This document shows, in pieces, positions 1 through 11,079 of a stretch of DNA of 64,000 nt. The stretch is from Prorocentrum cordatum (lineage: Eukaryota > Sar > Dinophyceae > Prorocentrales > Prorocentraceae): positions 232,441-296,440 of the forward strand of contig CAUYUJ010005003.1 of NCBI GenBank assembly GCA_963575745.1, given 5' to 3'. Positions within the stretch are counted from its first letter, which is position 1; every line of letters begins with the position of its first letter. The translations under genes and the position numbers were made by a program. The notes beneath the pieces were generated by a model. It had not been told where the DNA came from, did not search any database, and saw nothing but the letters and a program-made list of their open reading frames with translations.

Positions 1-1077
1 TCTCGCCCCCCTCGTGCGCCGATGCGATGCGTCGAACGTCCCTCGATCTTTGTCGAGCTGAAGTCGAGCTTGAGTTGTGGATGCCATGACAATGGTCTCC
101 CCAACAATCCCATGATGTGTTAAACATGTCGGATACACGGTCTAAACATGTGTGTTTACTTGTTTGGACATCTGGAAATTATTTGGAAACATGCTTCCTC
201 TCTACTGCTCGTCGTCCGCAAAAAGCTTGAGCCGACGCGGAGCTTGAGCTGTAGGCGGGCCCCAGGAAACCCCCTCCTCCTCCTCCTCCTCCTCCTCTCA
301 TCCCATCCTCCTCCTACCTCCTCCTCCTCCCCACCTCTACCTCCTATTACTCTCCTTCCTCATCCTTCCGCCACTCCTCCTCCTCCTCCTCCTCCTCCTC
401 CCCCTCCCCCTCCCCCTCCTCCCCCACCCCCCAAAACACACACACACACACAACTCTAACGAAGGGGAGCGTATGGGGCGAGGACCACGCGACGGCGGGC
501 GTGGCGCAGGTCGGTGGCGACGCCTCGTGGCACACGGGCGGTGCTGAGAGGAGGGGAGGCGGGCGCGATGATGCGTGCGGGCACGCCCGACGCGGGCTCT
601 CCGCGAATCGGCCACGTGAGGCCGGGCTCTGAGGGCGCGCCTCAGGGGGCCAGGGCAGTCCTCGCGGAACCCCGCTCGTTCCCATCCTCCCCCCTCTCTC
701 TCTCCCCAGCTCTCGGGCCTGGCCCTGAGGATGGAGGCTGGAGCATCGAATCTGTGTTCTGTTGCCCGCTTTGGGCCCCCAGACCCCCGGGGGCCTCCCG
801 GAGCACCGTTGCCGCGCGTCGTTGGAAAGCGAGGTAAGGATGCGAGACCCTTTAGGCGTCCGAGCTGCAACCCGCCGCAAGAATATCTACCCGTGGGGCT
901 GGCCAACGAAACGTGCCGAGGACGGGACGCGGAGGCAAGAATGCAAGGGCACCCAGGGGGCACAACTACTGTTGCTGTTACCAACCCTCCTGTGTGTTGG
1001 GTTCTCGTTGGGTTCCACCTCTTCTCTCCTCTCCCGCCTCCTCCCTCGTATACTGCCTCCTCATGCGCTGATCCCCG
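1..1077. other. no recognisable gene; GC-rich spacer
   Basis: Apart from the CT-rich microsatellite listed separately, I see no protein family, RNA gene or mobile-element signature. Overlapping open frames on both strands from about 340 onward have arginine/proline/glycine-rich compositions, as expected from GC-rich non-coding DNA. Confidence 0.5.
282..452. repeat. (CCT)n / (CCCCCT)n microsatellite ending in (AC)n
   Basis: Imperfect CTC/CCT triplets run from 282, grade into CCCCCT, and end in a short ACACAC run. The pyrimidine strand bias is complete over about 150 bases. Confidence 0.9.
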
Positions 1078-1690
1078 GGCGGCTGCGCACTGCGCGATTG
1101 TCGCCACTTTCGTCGGCTCCTGGGAGGTCCAGCGAGGTGGAGGCACACACGGACCCAGGCGGGACCTCGCGGCTCCCTGTGGGGCTGCGAACTGCGAAAC
1201 CATCGCCACTTTCGTCGGCTCCTGAGGTCCAGGGGAAAAGTGGCACATGCGGACCCAGGCGGTACCTCGCTGCTCCTTGGGGTACTGCGACCTGCGCAAC
1301 TGTCGCCACCTCTGTTGGCTCCTGGGAGGTCCAGCGGGGTGGAGGCACACGCGGACCCAGGCGGGACCTCGCAGCTCCCTTGGTGACTGCGCACTGCGAA
1401 ACCGTCGCCACTTTCGTGGGCTCATGCGAAGTCCAGCGGAGTGGAGGCACACACGGACCCAGGCGGGACCTCGCTGCTCTGTTGGTGGCTCCGCACTGCG
1501 CAACTGTCGCGACTTTCGTCGGCTCCTGGGAGGTCCAGCGGAGTCGGGGGCCACGCGGACCCAGGCAGGACCTCACTGCTCCCTGGGTGGCTGCTTACAG
1601 CACAAATGTCCCCACGTCCGCCGGCTTCTGCTAGGCCCAGCAGAGCGGGATTGTAAGCAAACCCACACACAACCTCGCGGCTCCCAATTC
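1078..1690. repeat. 102-bp tandem repeat, about six copies
   Basis: The marker GGACCCAGGCGGGACCTCG or a close variant recurs at 1151, 1251, 1353, 1455 and 1557, with a decayed sixth copy near 1659. Spacing is 100 to 102 bases. Because 102 is a multiple of three, a frame that is open in one copy stays open in all, which explains the long frames on both strands. I do not treat these as genes. Confidence 0.9.
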
Positions 1691-1793
1691 GGGGCGAACG
1701 TAATGCGAATATATGAAGGTGTTCTTTTGAAAGGATCACTCCTTGTGGTAGTCGCCGCACATGGAAACATTGGAGATTACGCCTCGGGTCATG

Positions 1794-2072
1794 TGTTCAT
1801 CATCATCCTCATCCTCATCAGCATGGCCATCAGAAGCAGCAGCAGAAGCAGCAGCATAACCGGCATCATCACCATCATCATCATCATCATCATCATCATC
1901 AGCAGCATCATCATCATCAACAGTATCATCATCAGCATAATCATCAGTAGCAGCAGGAGAAGCCCCAGCAACAGCAGAACCACCATCATCATCATCATCA
2001 TCATCATCAGCAACATCAATCGCATCAGTATCAGCATCATCACCACCATCATCACCATCATCACCACAATCG

Positions 2073-2116
<44 letters not shown>

Positions 2117-2842
2117 GTCATGATGATGATCATCATCATCATCCGAATTAGCAGCAAAAAACATCCGCACCAGCATCACCATCACCATCATCGTTAGGAG
2201 CATCATGATCAGGGTTATCGTATCAGCATAATCGTCATCGTCATCGGTTGCATGATCATCGCCATCGTCGTGGTCATCGTCATCATCGTCACCTTCATTA
2301 TCATGATCATCATCATCCTCATCAGCCGCAGCATCATCATCGTCACCATCATCACTACCTTCATCTTCGTCAGCACCAGCATCTGCAGCACAATGATCGA
2401 CATCAACGTCGTGGCCATACTCATCATCACTTGCATCACCATCAGCATCGTCACCAATATCATCACCATCATCATCATCAACATCATCATCATCATCATC
2501 ATCGTCACCAACACAATCATCATCATAATCATCATCATCGCCATCATCATCAGCATCGCCATCATCAGCATCACCACCATCACCATTATCACCAGCACCA
2601 TGGTCGTTAGTATCATCATCCGTATCACCATCAGCATCAACATCATCGTCCTCATCACCATCAGTACCATACTCACCAGCATGAGCGTCATCATGCTCAT
2701 CAACATTATCACCACCACCACCATCACCATCCCCATTCTCACCATCATCATCATCATCGTCATTATCATCATTACCATCGTCATCATAATCGTCATCGCC
2801 ATCATCATCATGATTATAATTACGACCACCACTGCTATCATT
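1794..2842. repeat. 1.05-kb imperfect (ATC)n tract
   Basis: Nearly every base fits ATC/TCA/CAT triplets with scattered G, C or A substitutions. All frames are open as poly-His/Ile/Ser on plus and poly-Asp/Met on minus. The substitutions show that it is an old, interrupted tract. Confidence 0.95.
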
Positions 2843-3230
2843 CAGAGTCCTGTGTGTAAGCGGACACGGGAACCAATGCGCGCCGCTCTCGCTCAAATTC
2901 TACCGGTCTTGAGAACAAACATCTAGCGTGAAAGGAAGGCCATTACAACAAACAACAACGTGGGTTTTGAGCCATGTCCGTGCGGCAACCCCAGGCGGCT
3001 CTCGCCGACGTCACACTTTCCCCGTCGATCTGCAGAGGAGGGAGGTCGAAGACGGATGGTCGAGCAGCCGTTAAGGGAAAGGCTACGGAGGAGGCAGGGT
3101 GGAAAATGCAAGACTGGAGGCAGGGAGCAGGAAGCCAGAGAGGGACGGGGCAAAAGGCAGGATGGGCAGGAGGCAGCTGCTGGCGGAAAACAAGTGGGGA
3201 AGCGTGATGGCGGAGAGAACGCGAGGAAGC

Positions 3231-3305
3231 CGTGGAGGAGGAGGAGGACGAGGAGGTGGAGGAGGAGGAGGAGGAGGAGGAGGAGGAGGAGGAGGAGGAG
3301 GAGGG
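3231..3305. repeat. (GAG)n microsatellite
   Basis: Uninterrupted to mildly interrupted GAG/GGA triplets. The flanks (2843-3230 and 3306-3684) show no gene. Part of 3500-3610 matches the CCAAGAGGCC/GGCCCAAGACG family that fills 4890-7075. Confidence 0.9.
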
Positions 3306-3684
3306 GAAGGAGGAGAACGAGAAGGGACCCGCCTCTTGGGCGCCTCTTGGAGGCCAGCTGGACGTGTCGGTCGCTGGGAGGCCTCTCTGGAGCTGGGGCG
3401 GCCCAGGCCCTCTCGGGGAGCCCCTTCCGGCTCGTGTAGGGGGGGCCCTCTGGGTGCGTCTTGGGCCCCCTCGCGGGGCCCCCTCTGGCCTCGCGAGGTC
3501 TCCGATGAGGCCGCAACCAAGATGGCCCAGGACGGCCCAAGAGGGCCCCACGGAGCCCCTAGGACTGCCCCGCAGGAGCCAAGGGCTGGCCCCAAGACGC
3601 CCCAAATGAGAAGGAAAGACGGAAGGTGTCACGAGCGACGGCTCTCCTGGTCTTCAACATCCTCCTGTTCTTCTACTCCTCTTC

Positions 3685-4090
<406 letters not shown>

Positions 4091-4453
4091 GAGCAGCTGC
4101 CACTGATTGCTGGGCGGGTGAGGTGGCGCCACTTGCCGCATGCAGCTGGATATCGAGGAGACTGGAAGGAGAAGGAACACGATGACAATGACTGAAATGT
4201 GACGAGGGCTGGGCTGGGACAGTCGTGGGGTGACACGAATATCTGCCGGATGGCTTCCTCCTGGCCCTCTTGCGGCGCACTGCTGGGTCGTCTCGGGCCC
4301 CCACGCCCGCTGACTTGGTATGCGGCTGTTGCTCCGATCGTGCGATGGCCCAAAGAGATATAGACCTCCCACAACCGCCTCTGTAACCACTCCTTCCCTC
4401 TCGTTGAATTGAGGTCGGCCTGGAGTTGTGTTTTCCAAGGAATCCCCTCTGGC

Positions 4454-4553
4454 NNNNNNNNNNNNNNNNNNNNNNNNNNNNNNNNNNNNNNNNNNNNNNN
4501 NNNNNNNNNNNNNNNNNNNNNNNNNNNNNNNNNNNNNNNNNNNNNNNNNNNNN
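4454..4553. other. assembly gap, 100 N
   Basis: Exactly 100 N. This length is commonly used for a gap of unknown size, so distances across it are not reliable. The left flank (4091-4453) is unassigned unique sequence and the right flank is directly a CAC/CACG microsatellite. Confidence 0.99.
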
Positions 4554-4594
4554 CACCACCACCAGCACCACCACCAGCACCACCACCACCACCA

Positions 4595-4665
<71 letters not shown>

Positions 4666-4675
4666 GCACCACCAC
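4554..4675. repeat. (CAC)n then (CACG)n microsatellite
   Basis: About 40 bases of CAC/CAGCAC triplets change into about 75 bases of perfect CACG tetramers. It starts at the first base after the gap, so the array probably extends into the missing sequence. Confidence 0.95.
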
Positions 4676-4889
4676 CCACTACGCACGCGCGCGCGGAGCC
4701 ACAGGTCCGCTACGACACGCGTCCGCGGATAGAGAAAATCAGCGCCATGGTAAGGGATGGGAGGGAGGGGTAGGACGTCAGATATGACGCGAGCGCACCT
4801 AGCTTGTCCTCCTCCCCCTCCCCCTCTCCCTCCTGTAGTCTTCTCTGCCCCACCCTCTCGGTCGCACCCACCCGACTGAGTCGTCCCTA

Positions 4890-7075
4890 CTGCAGTGAGG
4901 GTCCCTGGGCGGCCCTGGTGCCTCCCTGGGGCTCTCCAAGGCTTCCATGATGGCCCAGGAGGCCCCCAAGACGGTCCAAGAGGGCCCTGAGTCGCCAAAT
5001 GATCGCTCGAAGACGCTGGCCTCCAGATGGCCCAAAAGGCTTCCAAGACGCCCCAAGAGGCCTGCAAGAGCCCTCCCAAGAGGGCCCCAATAGGCGCAAA
5101 TCATGGTTTCTCCTCAAATTTGAAAGATTGAAAGGTTCTCGCCTTTTCTGCAACGTGACGCCCCAAGACAACCCAAGAGGTCCCCACCCCAAAACGGCCC
5201 AAACTGGCTTCCAAGAGAGACCCAAGACAGCATAAAAGCGCATCAAGACGGCACAAGAGGCACCCAAGAGGCCCGAAGAGGTCCCAAAGACGGCCCCCAA
5301 AGGGGCCCAGGAAAGGGAACACGAACCGAAAATCCTAGCCTTCTGCCCCAAGAGGCCCCCAGGAGGCCCCAAGAGGCGCCAAAGAGGCCCCAAAGGCCCC
5401 CAAGAGGCCCCCAAGAGGCCCCAAGAGGCCCCGAGGCCTCAAAGAGGCCCCAAGAGGCCTCAAGGAGGCCCCCTGTAGAGGCCCCAAAACGGTCCCCAAG
5501 AGGCAGCCAAGGCTCCAGAACGGTCCCAAGGAGGCTTCCGAACTGCCTCCAAGAGGCTCCCGAGAGGCCTCCCACGAGATCTCAACGAGCATCCAATAGG
5601 CTCCATTCCCACACACTAAGAACGGTGGCGGGACTTGCCATAGGCAGCCGGACCCGCCGCCCCCTGTTGATTCATCACAAGGATGCCTGGCGTGCTAGAC
5701 CCTTTCGGTTTTGCTTCTTTTTCCAAAAAGAACTCCCCCTGGGCCTCCGGCGCGTCCCGCCGGCCACCCAGAAAGGTGCCCAATTGCACAAGTGTTCCTC
5801 CAAGACGGCTCAAGACGGCCTCCATGATGGCCACGTTGGCCCAAGATGGCCTCCAACATGGTACAAGATGGCCTCCAAGTCCGCCCAAAATGGTCCAAGA
5901 CCGCCTCCCAGACGGCCCAAGAGAGTCCAAGACGGCCCAAGACGGCCCAAGAGGCCCCCCAGAGGCCTCCAAGACGGCCCAAGAGGCCTCCAAGAGGTCC
6001 TCCAGGAGGGCCCGAGGAGGCAAATTTTGCATTGGCTTCTTCTCGGCTTTCCGACGACCCAAGACGGCCCAAGAAGCCCCCAAGATCGCCCCCACAGCGC
6101 CCAAGAGGCCTCCAAGATGCCCTCAAGACTGCCCAAGAGGCCCCCAAGACGGCCCCAAGAGGACAAAAAGACGACCCAAGAGGCCTCCAAGACGCCCAAG
6201 ACGGCCTCTAAGACGGCCCTGGAGCACCCCAAGAGGGCCCCAAGTCGGCCCAGAAAGGCTCCCCCAAAGGCTTCCGACGGCGCCAGACGGGCCAGGAGCT
6301 CACAAAGATGGCCGAAGTTGGCTCGAAGCTGGCCCAAGACGGCCCAAGAGGCCTCCTCCAGGAAGGCCAGAAAAGGCCAACAACGCTGATTTTCCGAAGT
6401 TCTCGAAGTATGTGTGCATTTGCTTCGTTTCAGCCTTCCGACGACCCGATACGGCCCAAGAGCCCCCAAAGATCGCCCAAAGATCGCCCAAGAGGGCTCC
6501 AAGATGGCCCCAGAACGGCCCTAGAGGCCCCCAAGACGGCCCCAAGAGGCCCCCAAGAAGGCCCAGGAGGCTGTTAAGGCGCCAAAGACGGCCTCCAAGA
6601 CGGCCCTGGAGCATCCCAAGAGGGCCCCAAGTCGGCTCAGAGAGGCCCCCCAAACGGCTTCCGACGGCGTCGGACGGGCCAGGGCCCACCAAGACGGCCG
6701 AAGTTGGCTCGAAGCTGGCACAAGACGGCCCAAGAGGCCTCCAAAAGGGCCTCCAGGAAGGCCCGCAAAGGCCCAAATCATGGATTTCTCAGGAAGGATT
6801 GTGGCATTTGTTTTTGTTTCAGCCTTCCGACGGCCTGGGACGGCCAAAGTGCCCCCAAAGATCGCCCAAGAGGCCCAAGAGGCCCCAAGAGGCCCCCAAG
6901 ACGGCCGAAGAGGCCTCCACGACGCTCAAGATGGCCTCCAAGACGGCCCAAGAGCCCTCCAAGACGGCCTCCAAGAAAGCCCGAAAGGGTCAAAATGGCC
7001 TCCAGGCGGCCACCAGAAGGCTTTCCCAACCGATTCGGGGAACACTTGGTCCGAGAGCTTGGCAGGTCTGGCCTC
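4890..7075 (+). repeat. degenerate CCAAGAGGCC/CCAAGACGGCC array with ~385-bp higher-order period
   Basis: For 2.2 kb the sequence consists of variants of CCCCAAGAGGCC and CCCAAGACGGCC every 12 to 15 bases. From about 6030 a larger unit is visible. A pyrimidine-rich stretch followed by TTCCGACGACC recurs near 6035, 6415 and 6800, and the marker CGAAGTTGGCTCGAAGCTGG recurs near 6315 and 6700. The same family recurs on plus at 23200-23655, 27300-27490 and 50820-51465, and inverted at 27770-28390. Open frames here are by-products of the short period. Confidence 0.8.
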
Positions 7076-7399
7076 AACGTTCGGCCACATAGGCGCTTCC
7101 GAAAAGACAGGGGGCGGCGGTGATTCGCCGTAGGCGTCTTCGATAGAAATCTACATCCGAAAATCCGCCGACCCCAGAGGCGTGTGCGGCATCCTTTGTG
7201 CACATGTCACATGGCACAAGATTCCACCATGTAAAAATCGTCCCGGAAACTTCCCGTCCTGCCTCCACCACGCTCCCACCTCGCTCCCACCGCACCTCAC
7301 ACCGCCAGCCTCCTGGAGCCTTTGGCACTGAATTATTCGCGGCCACCTACGCTGCCAAAATCGCCCCAGGACCTTCCCGCCCACCTTCCACCCTGTTTT
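7076..7399. other. no recognisable gene
   Basis: Unique-looking junction sequence between the CCAAGAGG array and the ~100-bp tandem array. I recognise nothing in it. Confidence 0.4.
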
Positions 7400-8405
7400 G
7401 GGGACCCCCCCCCCTGCACTTTAGGCCCCGGCTCCACCCCGTTCTAGCCCCACCGTCTGACACCCCACCGCCTGAGAAGCTCCCATCGGGAGCACTGTTT
7501 TTGGAACCCCCCACCCTGCAATGTTGGCCCCGGCCCCACCCCGTTCTAGCCCCCCCGTCTGACACCCCACAACCTGAAAAACTCCCATCGGGAGCACTGT
7601 TTCTGGAACGCCCCGCCCTGCAATTTTGGCCCCGGCTCCACCCCGTTCTAGCCCCAGCGTCTGACATCCCACCGCCTGAGAAGCTCCCATCGGGAGCACT
7701 GAAATTTTGGACCCCCCAACCCTTCAATTTTGGCCCTGGCCCCACCCCGTTCTAGCCCCACCGTCTGGCAACCCACCGCCTGAGAAGCTCCCATCGGGAG
7801 CACTGTTTTTGGACCCCCCCACCCTGCAATGTTGGCCCCGGCTCCACTCCGCTCTAGCCCCCCCTCTGACACCCCACCGCCCGAGAAGCTCCCATCGGGA
7901 GCACTGAAATTTTGGACCCCCCCACCCTGCAATTTTGGCCCCGGCCCCACCCCGTTCTAGCCCCCCGTCTGACACCTCACCGCCTGAGAAGCTCCCATCG
8001 GGAGCACTGTTTTTGGAACGCCCCGCCCTGCAATTTTGGCCCCGGCCCCACCCCGTTCTAGCCCCCCCGTCTGGCAACCCACCGCCTGAGAAGCTCCCAT
8101 CGGGAGCACTGTTTTTGGACCCCCCCACCCTGGGTCCCTGCAATCTTGGCCCCGGCTCCACCTCGTTCCAGCCCTCACCGCCTGAGAAGCTCCCGTCGGG
8201 AACACTGTTTTTGGAACCCCCCACCCTGCAATGTTGGCCCCGGCTCCACTCCGCTCTAGCCCCCCCAGTCTGACGCCCCACTGCCTGAGAAGCTCCCATC
8301 GGGAGCACTGCTATTGGAACCCCCCACCCTGCAATTTTGGCCCGGCTCCACCCCCGTTCTACCCCCCCCTCTGACACCCCACCGCCTCAGAAGCTCCCAT
8401 CGGGA
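7400..8405 (+). repeat. ~100-bp tandem array, left block
   Basis: The unit runs GGAACCCCCCACCCTGCAAT, then TTTGGCCCCGGCTCCACCCC, then GTTCTAGCC, GTCTGACACCCCACCGCCTG and AGAAGCTCCCATCGGGAGCA, ending CTGTTTTT. Units are about 100 to 106 bases and copies differ mainly in homopolymer length. The block breaks off inside a unit at ...CATCGGGA (8405), where the YR retrotransposon begins. The array resumes in phase and in the same orientation at 15756. Confidence 0.9.
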
Positions 8406-8502
8406 TGGTTGTTCTTGAACTTTATGTTGCACTACCCGTCGTAGTCTGTTAGCCGCCCTTTCCCCCCTCCGTCCCCCTCTGCCCCTCTGGGCTCAAGTCG
8501 GC
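8406..8502 (+). repeat. A1, left terminal repeat of the YR element
   Basis: 97 bases matching A2 at 15346-15442 with about six substitutions and no net length change. It starts TGGTTGTTCTTGAAC (A2: TAGTTGTTATTGAAC) and ends GGGCTCAAGTCGGC. Its first base follows the broken tandem-array unit directly. Confidence 0.9.
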
Positions 8503-8640
8503 ACGGGCGAGGCCCGCAGGCGGGCCCTTCTGCGGTCGTGCCTGGGCACGGCCTTCCACCGCGGCGCCATTCCGCAGCCTTGCGCGCTCGCGGGCGCGCT
8601 GCTGGCGTTCCTGGGCCTCTCGGGCGACCTCCAGGAGGAG

Positions 8641-10881
8641 GCCCTTGCCGTGGGGAGCAGGTCCAGCCAGGACCAGGTCCTGGACTTCCTCGGCCTCCGC
8701 TTCGAGAGCGAGGGCGAGGACGAGGACGACGTCGAGGAGGCTGAGGCGGAGGGCACCGCCTCGGTCGAGGAGGTCGAGCTCATCGACGCGGCGGAGCAGC
8801 CCACTCGTCATGGGGGGCTGGGCGCAGTGGAACAGGATCTACTACCTGCCCAAGGGGCAGACTGCGGGCGTGGTCATGCTGTTGGTCGAGCGGGTGGGGA
8901 AGGCCAGCGACCAAACGTGGACATGTGTGGACCCGTCGCTCAGGGTGCAGATCATATGCCTGAAGGATAAGCAGTCGGTGCACAGCAAGCCGCCACGCGG
9001 CATCAGCCAGTGGACGGCTTTCCCAGGGCTGAACGACAAGACACGGGACATGGTGCTGGCGGCTTCCTCGCGGCTGATCGCGCGGAAGGAGCTGGACGCC
9101 GAGAACGTCGAGGTGGCAAAGGCCGCCGACAAGAAGAAGGGCTTCTGGAAGCTGGGCGGGAAGCGGAAGACCTCGAAAAAGGCGGGCCTGGTGAACTGGG
9201 TGTGGGCTATGCGCTCGAACCTGGTCTGCTACGGGTGGCTTCATCGCTCGTGGGGTGGGCTCGCTGGGGGTGCTTTCGCCGCCTGGCGCATCTGGAGGTA
9301 TTTCCATCTGGGGCATCTCTTCCAGAGGGTTTTCGAGGCGGCGGCGGCCGCAAAGGAGACGGCGGAGGAGGTGTCCGACTACTGGGGCCTGCTGCTGGAG
9401 GCCTGGGGGTCGGGGGAGTTGGAGGCCGTGCTGATGGCGGGCGGAGGCGTGATCTTCGGTGTGTGGTTGCTGAACTACGTCTTCCGCCAGTGGCAGGGCC
9501 TCTCGGACTCCGACTCCGAGTCCGACGTGTCCGACGGGGAGCTGATCATGGGCACCGCGGTGCCCGACTCAGACGACGAGCCCGACGCGAAGGGTCTCTA
9601 TGCGGAACTCCAGCGAGGACAGGACGAACTACGTGCTGGGCTGATGGCAGTCACTGAGGCGCTGAAGAAGGACAGGGCGGAGCCTCCGAGCAAGACTACG
9701 GGGGGCCCCGTCGGTTCCGCCGACGATGCTACTCCGACGACTGCGCAGCTGGACCAGTTCATTGCCAAGTTGAACGAGCATGAGGAGTTGGTGAAGAGCG
9801 ACTCGGACCGTGGTACGAGAGGCAGTGGGCGTGAGGCTGGAAAGTCTGCCTCGGATTCGGACTGGGAGCGGCTGCCACCATCACCAGGGTCTGGCTCAGT
9901 CTCGGACACGATCGCTCAGCTGGAGATGGAGAGTATGAATCCTAGGGACGCCCTCCTGCAGACCTTGAAGAGCTATGGGCCCGTCCCCAATATGCGTGCT
10001 GGGGGCATCAGGACGCGGGTGGCCCCGACGGTGCTGAGCAATATCTACAGGGGGGGCGCTCCGCGAAGCTCGAGGTGCAGGAGTGGCTGAGGAGCAAGGA
10101 GCTTTCAAAGGCCCCCATCGCCAACGAGATGCTGGTGAAGGCCATGACACTGGACCGCATGATGGTCTCAGGCGACTTCAAGGGCTTGATCAACTCCCAG
10201 GCCAGCGAGCTGAGTTGCCTCAGGATGTACGCGATCATGAAGGCCTGCGAGGGCGTGACATGCGAGCACGACTGGAAAAGGCCTCGCAATGCGAGCGGGG
10301 CAAAGTGGAAGTCCAAGGTCGACTGGTCGCTAGGTGAGGAGCACTTGAGGCTGATTTCGCACGGCACCATCGAGGACACCCTCGCGGACGAGGAGGTGAC
10401 GGACAAGTTGCGGAAGAGGGCGCAGAAGCACCTGACGTCGGTGCGGGGCGCAGCGCCCAGGGACGAGGAACAGGGGTGGCCCGAGGGTTCGTTTTGGAGT
10501 GGCGACCCTTGGGCAAGTCTCGCACTGCTGTGCTCACTCCTGTGGATCTGTGCTGCGTGGGCTTCGTCAGCGGGGAGATCGTCAGGTCGAGGGTGGAGCA
10601 GAAGGGGAGGCTTCCTCGGGCTCGCCGCGCTGACCCTCGCCCAACCAGTGGACGCTGGAGGGCGGGGCCTCTTTTGTTCAGGCCGTGTCTTGTATATCTC
10701 GGACCTGAACCACACCAATGCGCTCAACCTTCGTCGTGCTCCACGTGAGCAGGTGCTTTCCTTACGGCGGCCTGATGATGATGGACTTCAGGAAGCGGGA
10801 CCCTCTTCGGAGTTTGCCTTCTCCTTACTGGGCCCCTGGCCACGCGGGCTTCGAGTTCAGGCTTTACGACGGAGCAGCTGA
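8641..10881 (+). pseudogene. Gag-like first coding region of the YR retrotransposon, frameshifted
   Basis: Three frame segments read as one protein. From about 8641 to 8810 there is an acidic stretch (SEGEDEDDVEEAEAE). From about 8812 to 10050 the frame begins around MGGWAQWNRIYYL. It has a lysine-rich section (KKKGFWKLGGKRKTSKK), a likely membrane or hydrophobic helix (AVLMAGGGVIFGVWLLNYVF) followed by an acidic SDSDSESDVSDGE tail, and a second acidic region. A third frame from about 10075 (EWLRSKELSKAPIANEML) runs to about 10460. The first position in the element and the absence of enzymatic motifs fit a structural Gag role, but I see no zinc knuckle, so the call rests mainly on position. 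The true start is not resolvable. 10460-11080 is open in mixed frames and unassigned. Confidence 0.55.
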
Positions 10882-11079
10882 GGCTAACCTGGCTGCGCAC
10901 TTGGCGGACGGTTCGGGCTCTACGGTCGCTGGCGGCGGGGCGCGTTGGGGCAGACGATGGGTCGGCTGTCCCGAGCTCGTGGAGGGGGGCGCGACGGGGC
11001 TCCAGCGGGGGCCCGACAGCTCGGGCTACGCAGTGGGCGGAGGGTGCGGCCACAAGTGGACTACATCTACTACTACGCT

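Noticed and set aside
337-1760. Overlapping frames on both strands (up to 405 residues)
   Set aside because: A 102-bp tandem unit divisible by three keeps any open frame open; composition is repeat-derived.
1736-2926. Long open frames (up to 386 residues) of poly-Asp, poly-Met, poly-His or poly-Ile
   Set aside because: They are translations of an imperfect (ATC)n tract, open in all frames on both strands; no start context or domain.
4887-7203. Frames of 100 to 469 residues in both directions
   Set aside because: They arise from the CCAAGAGGCC/CCAAGACGG array; repetitive KTAQEAPKTAPRRPK-type sequence with no fold or family.
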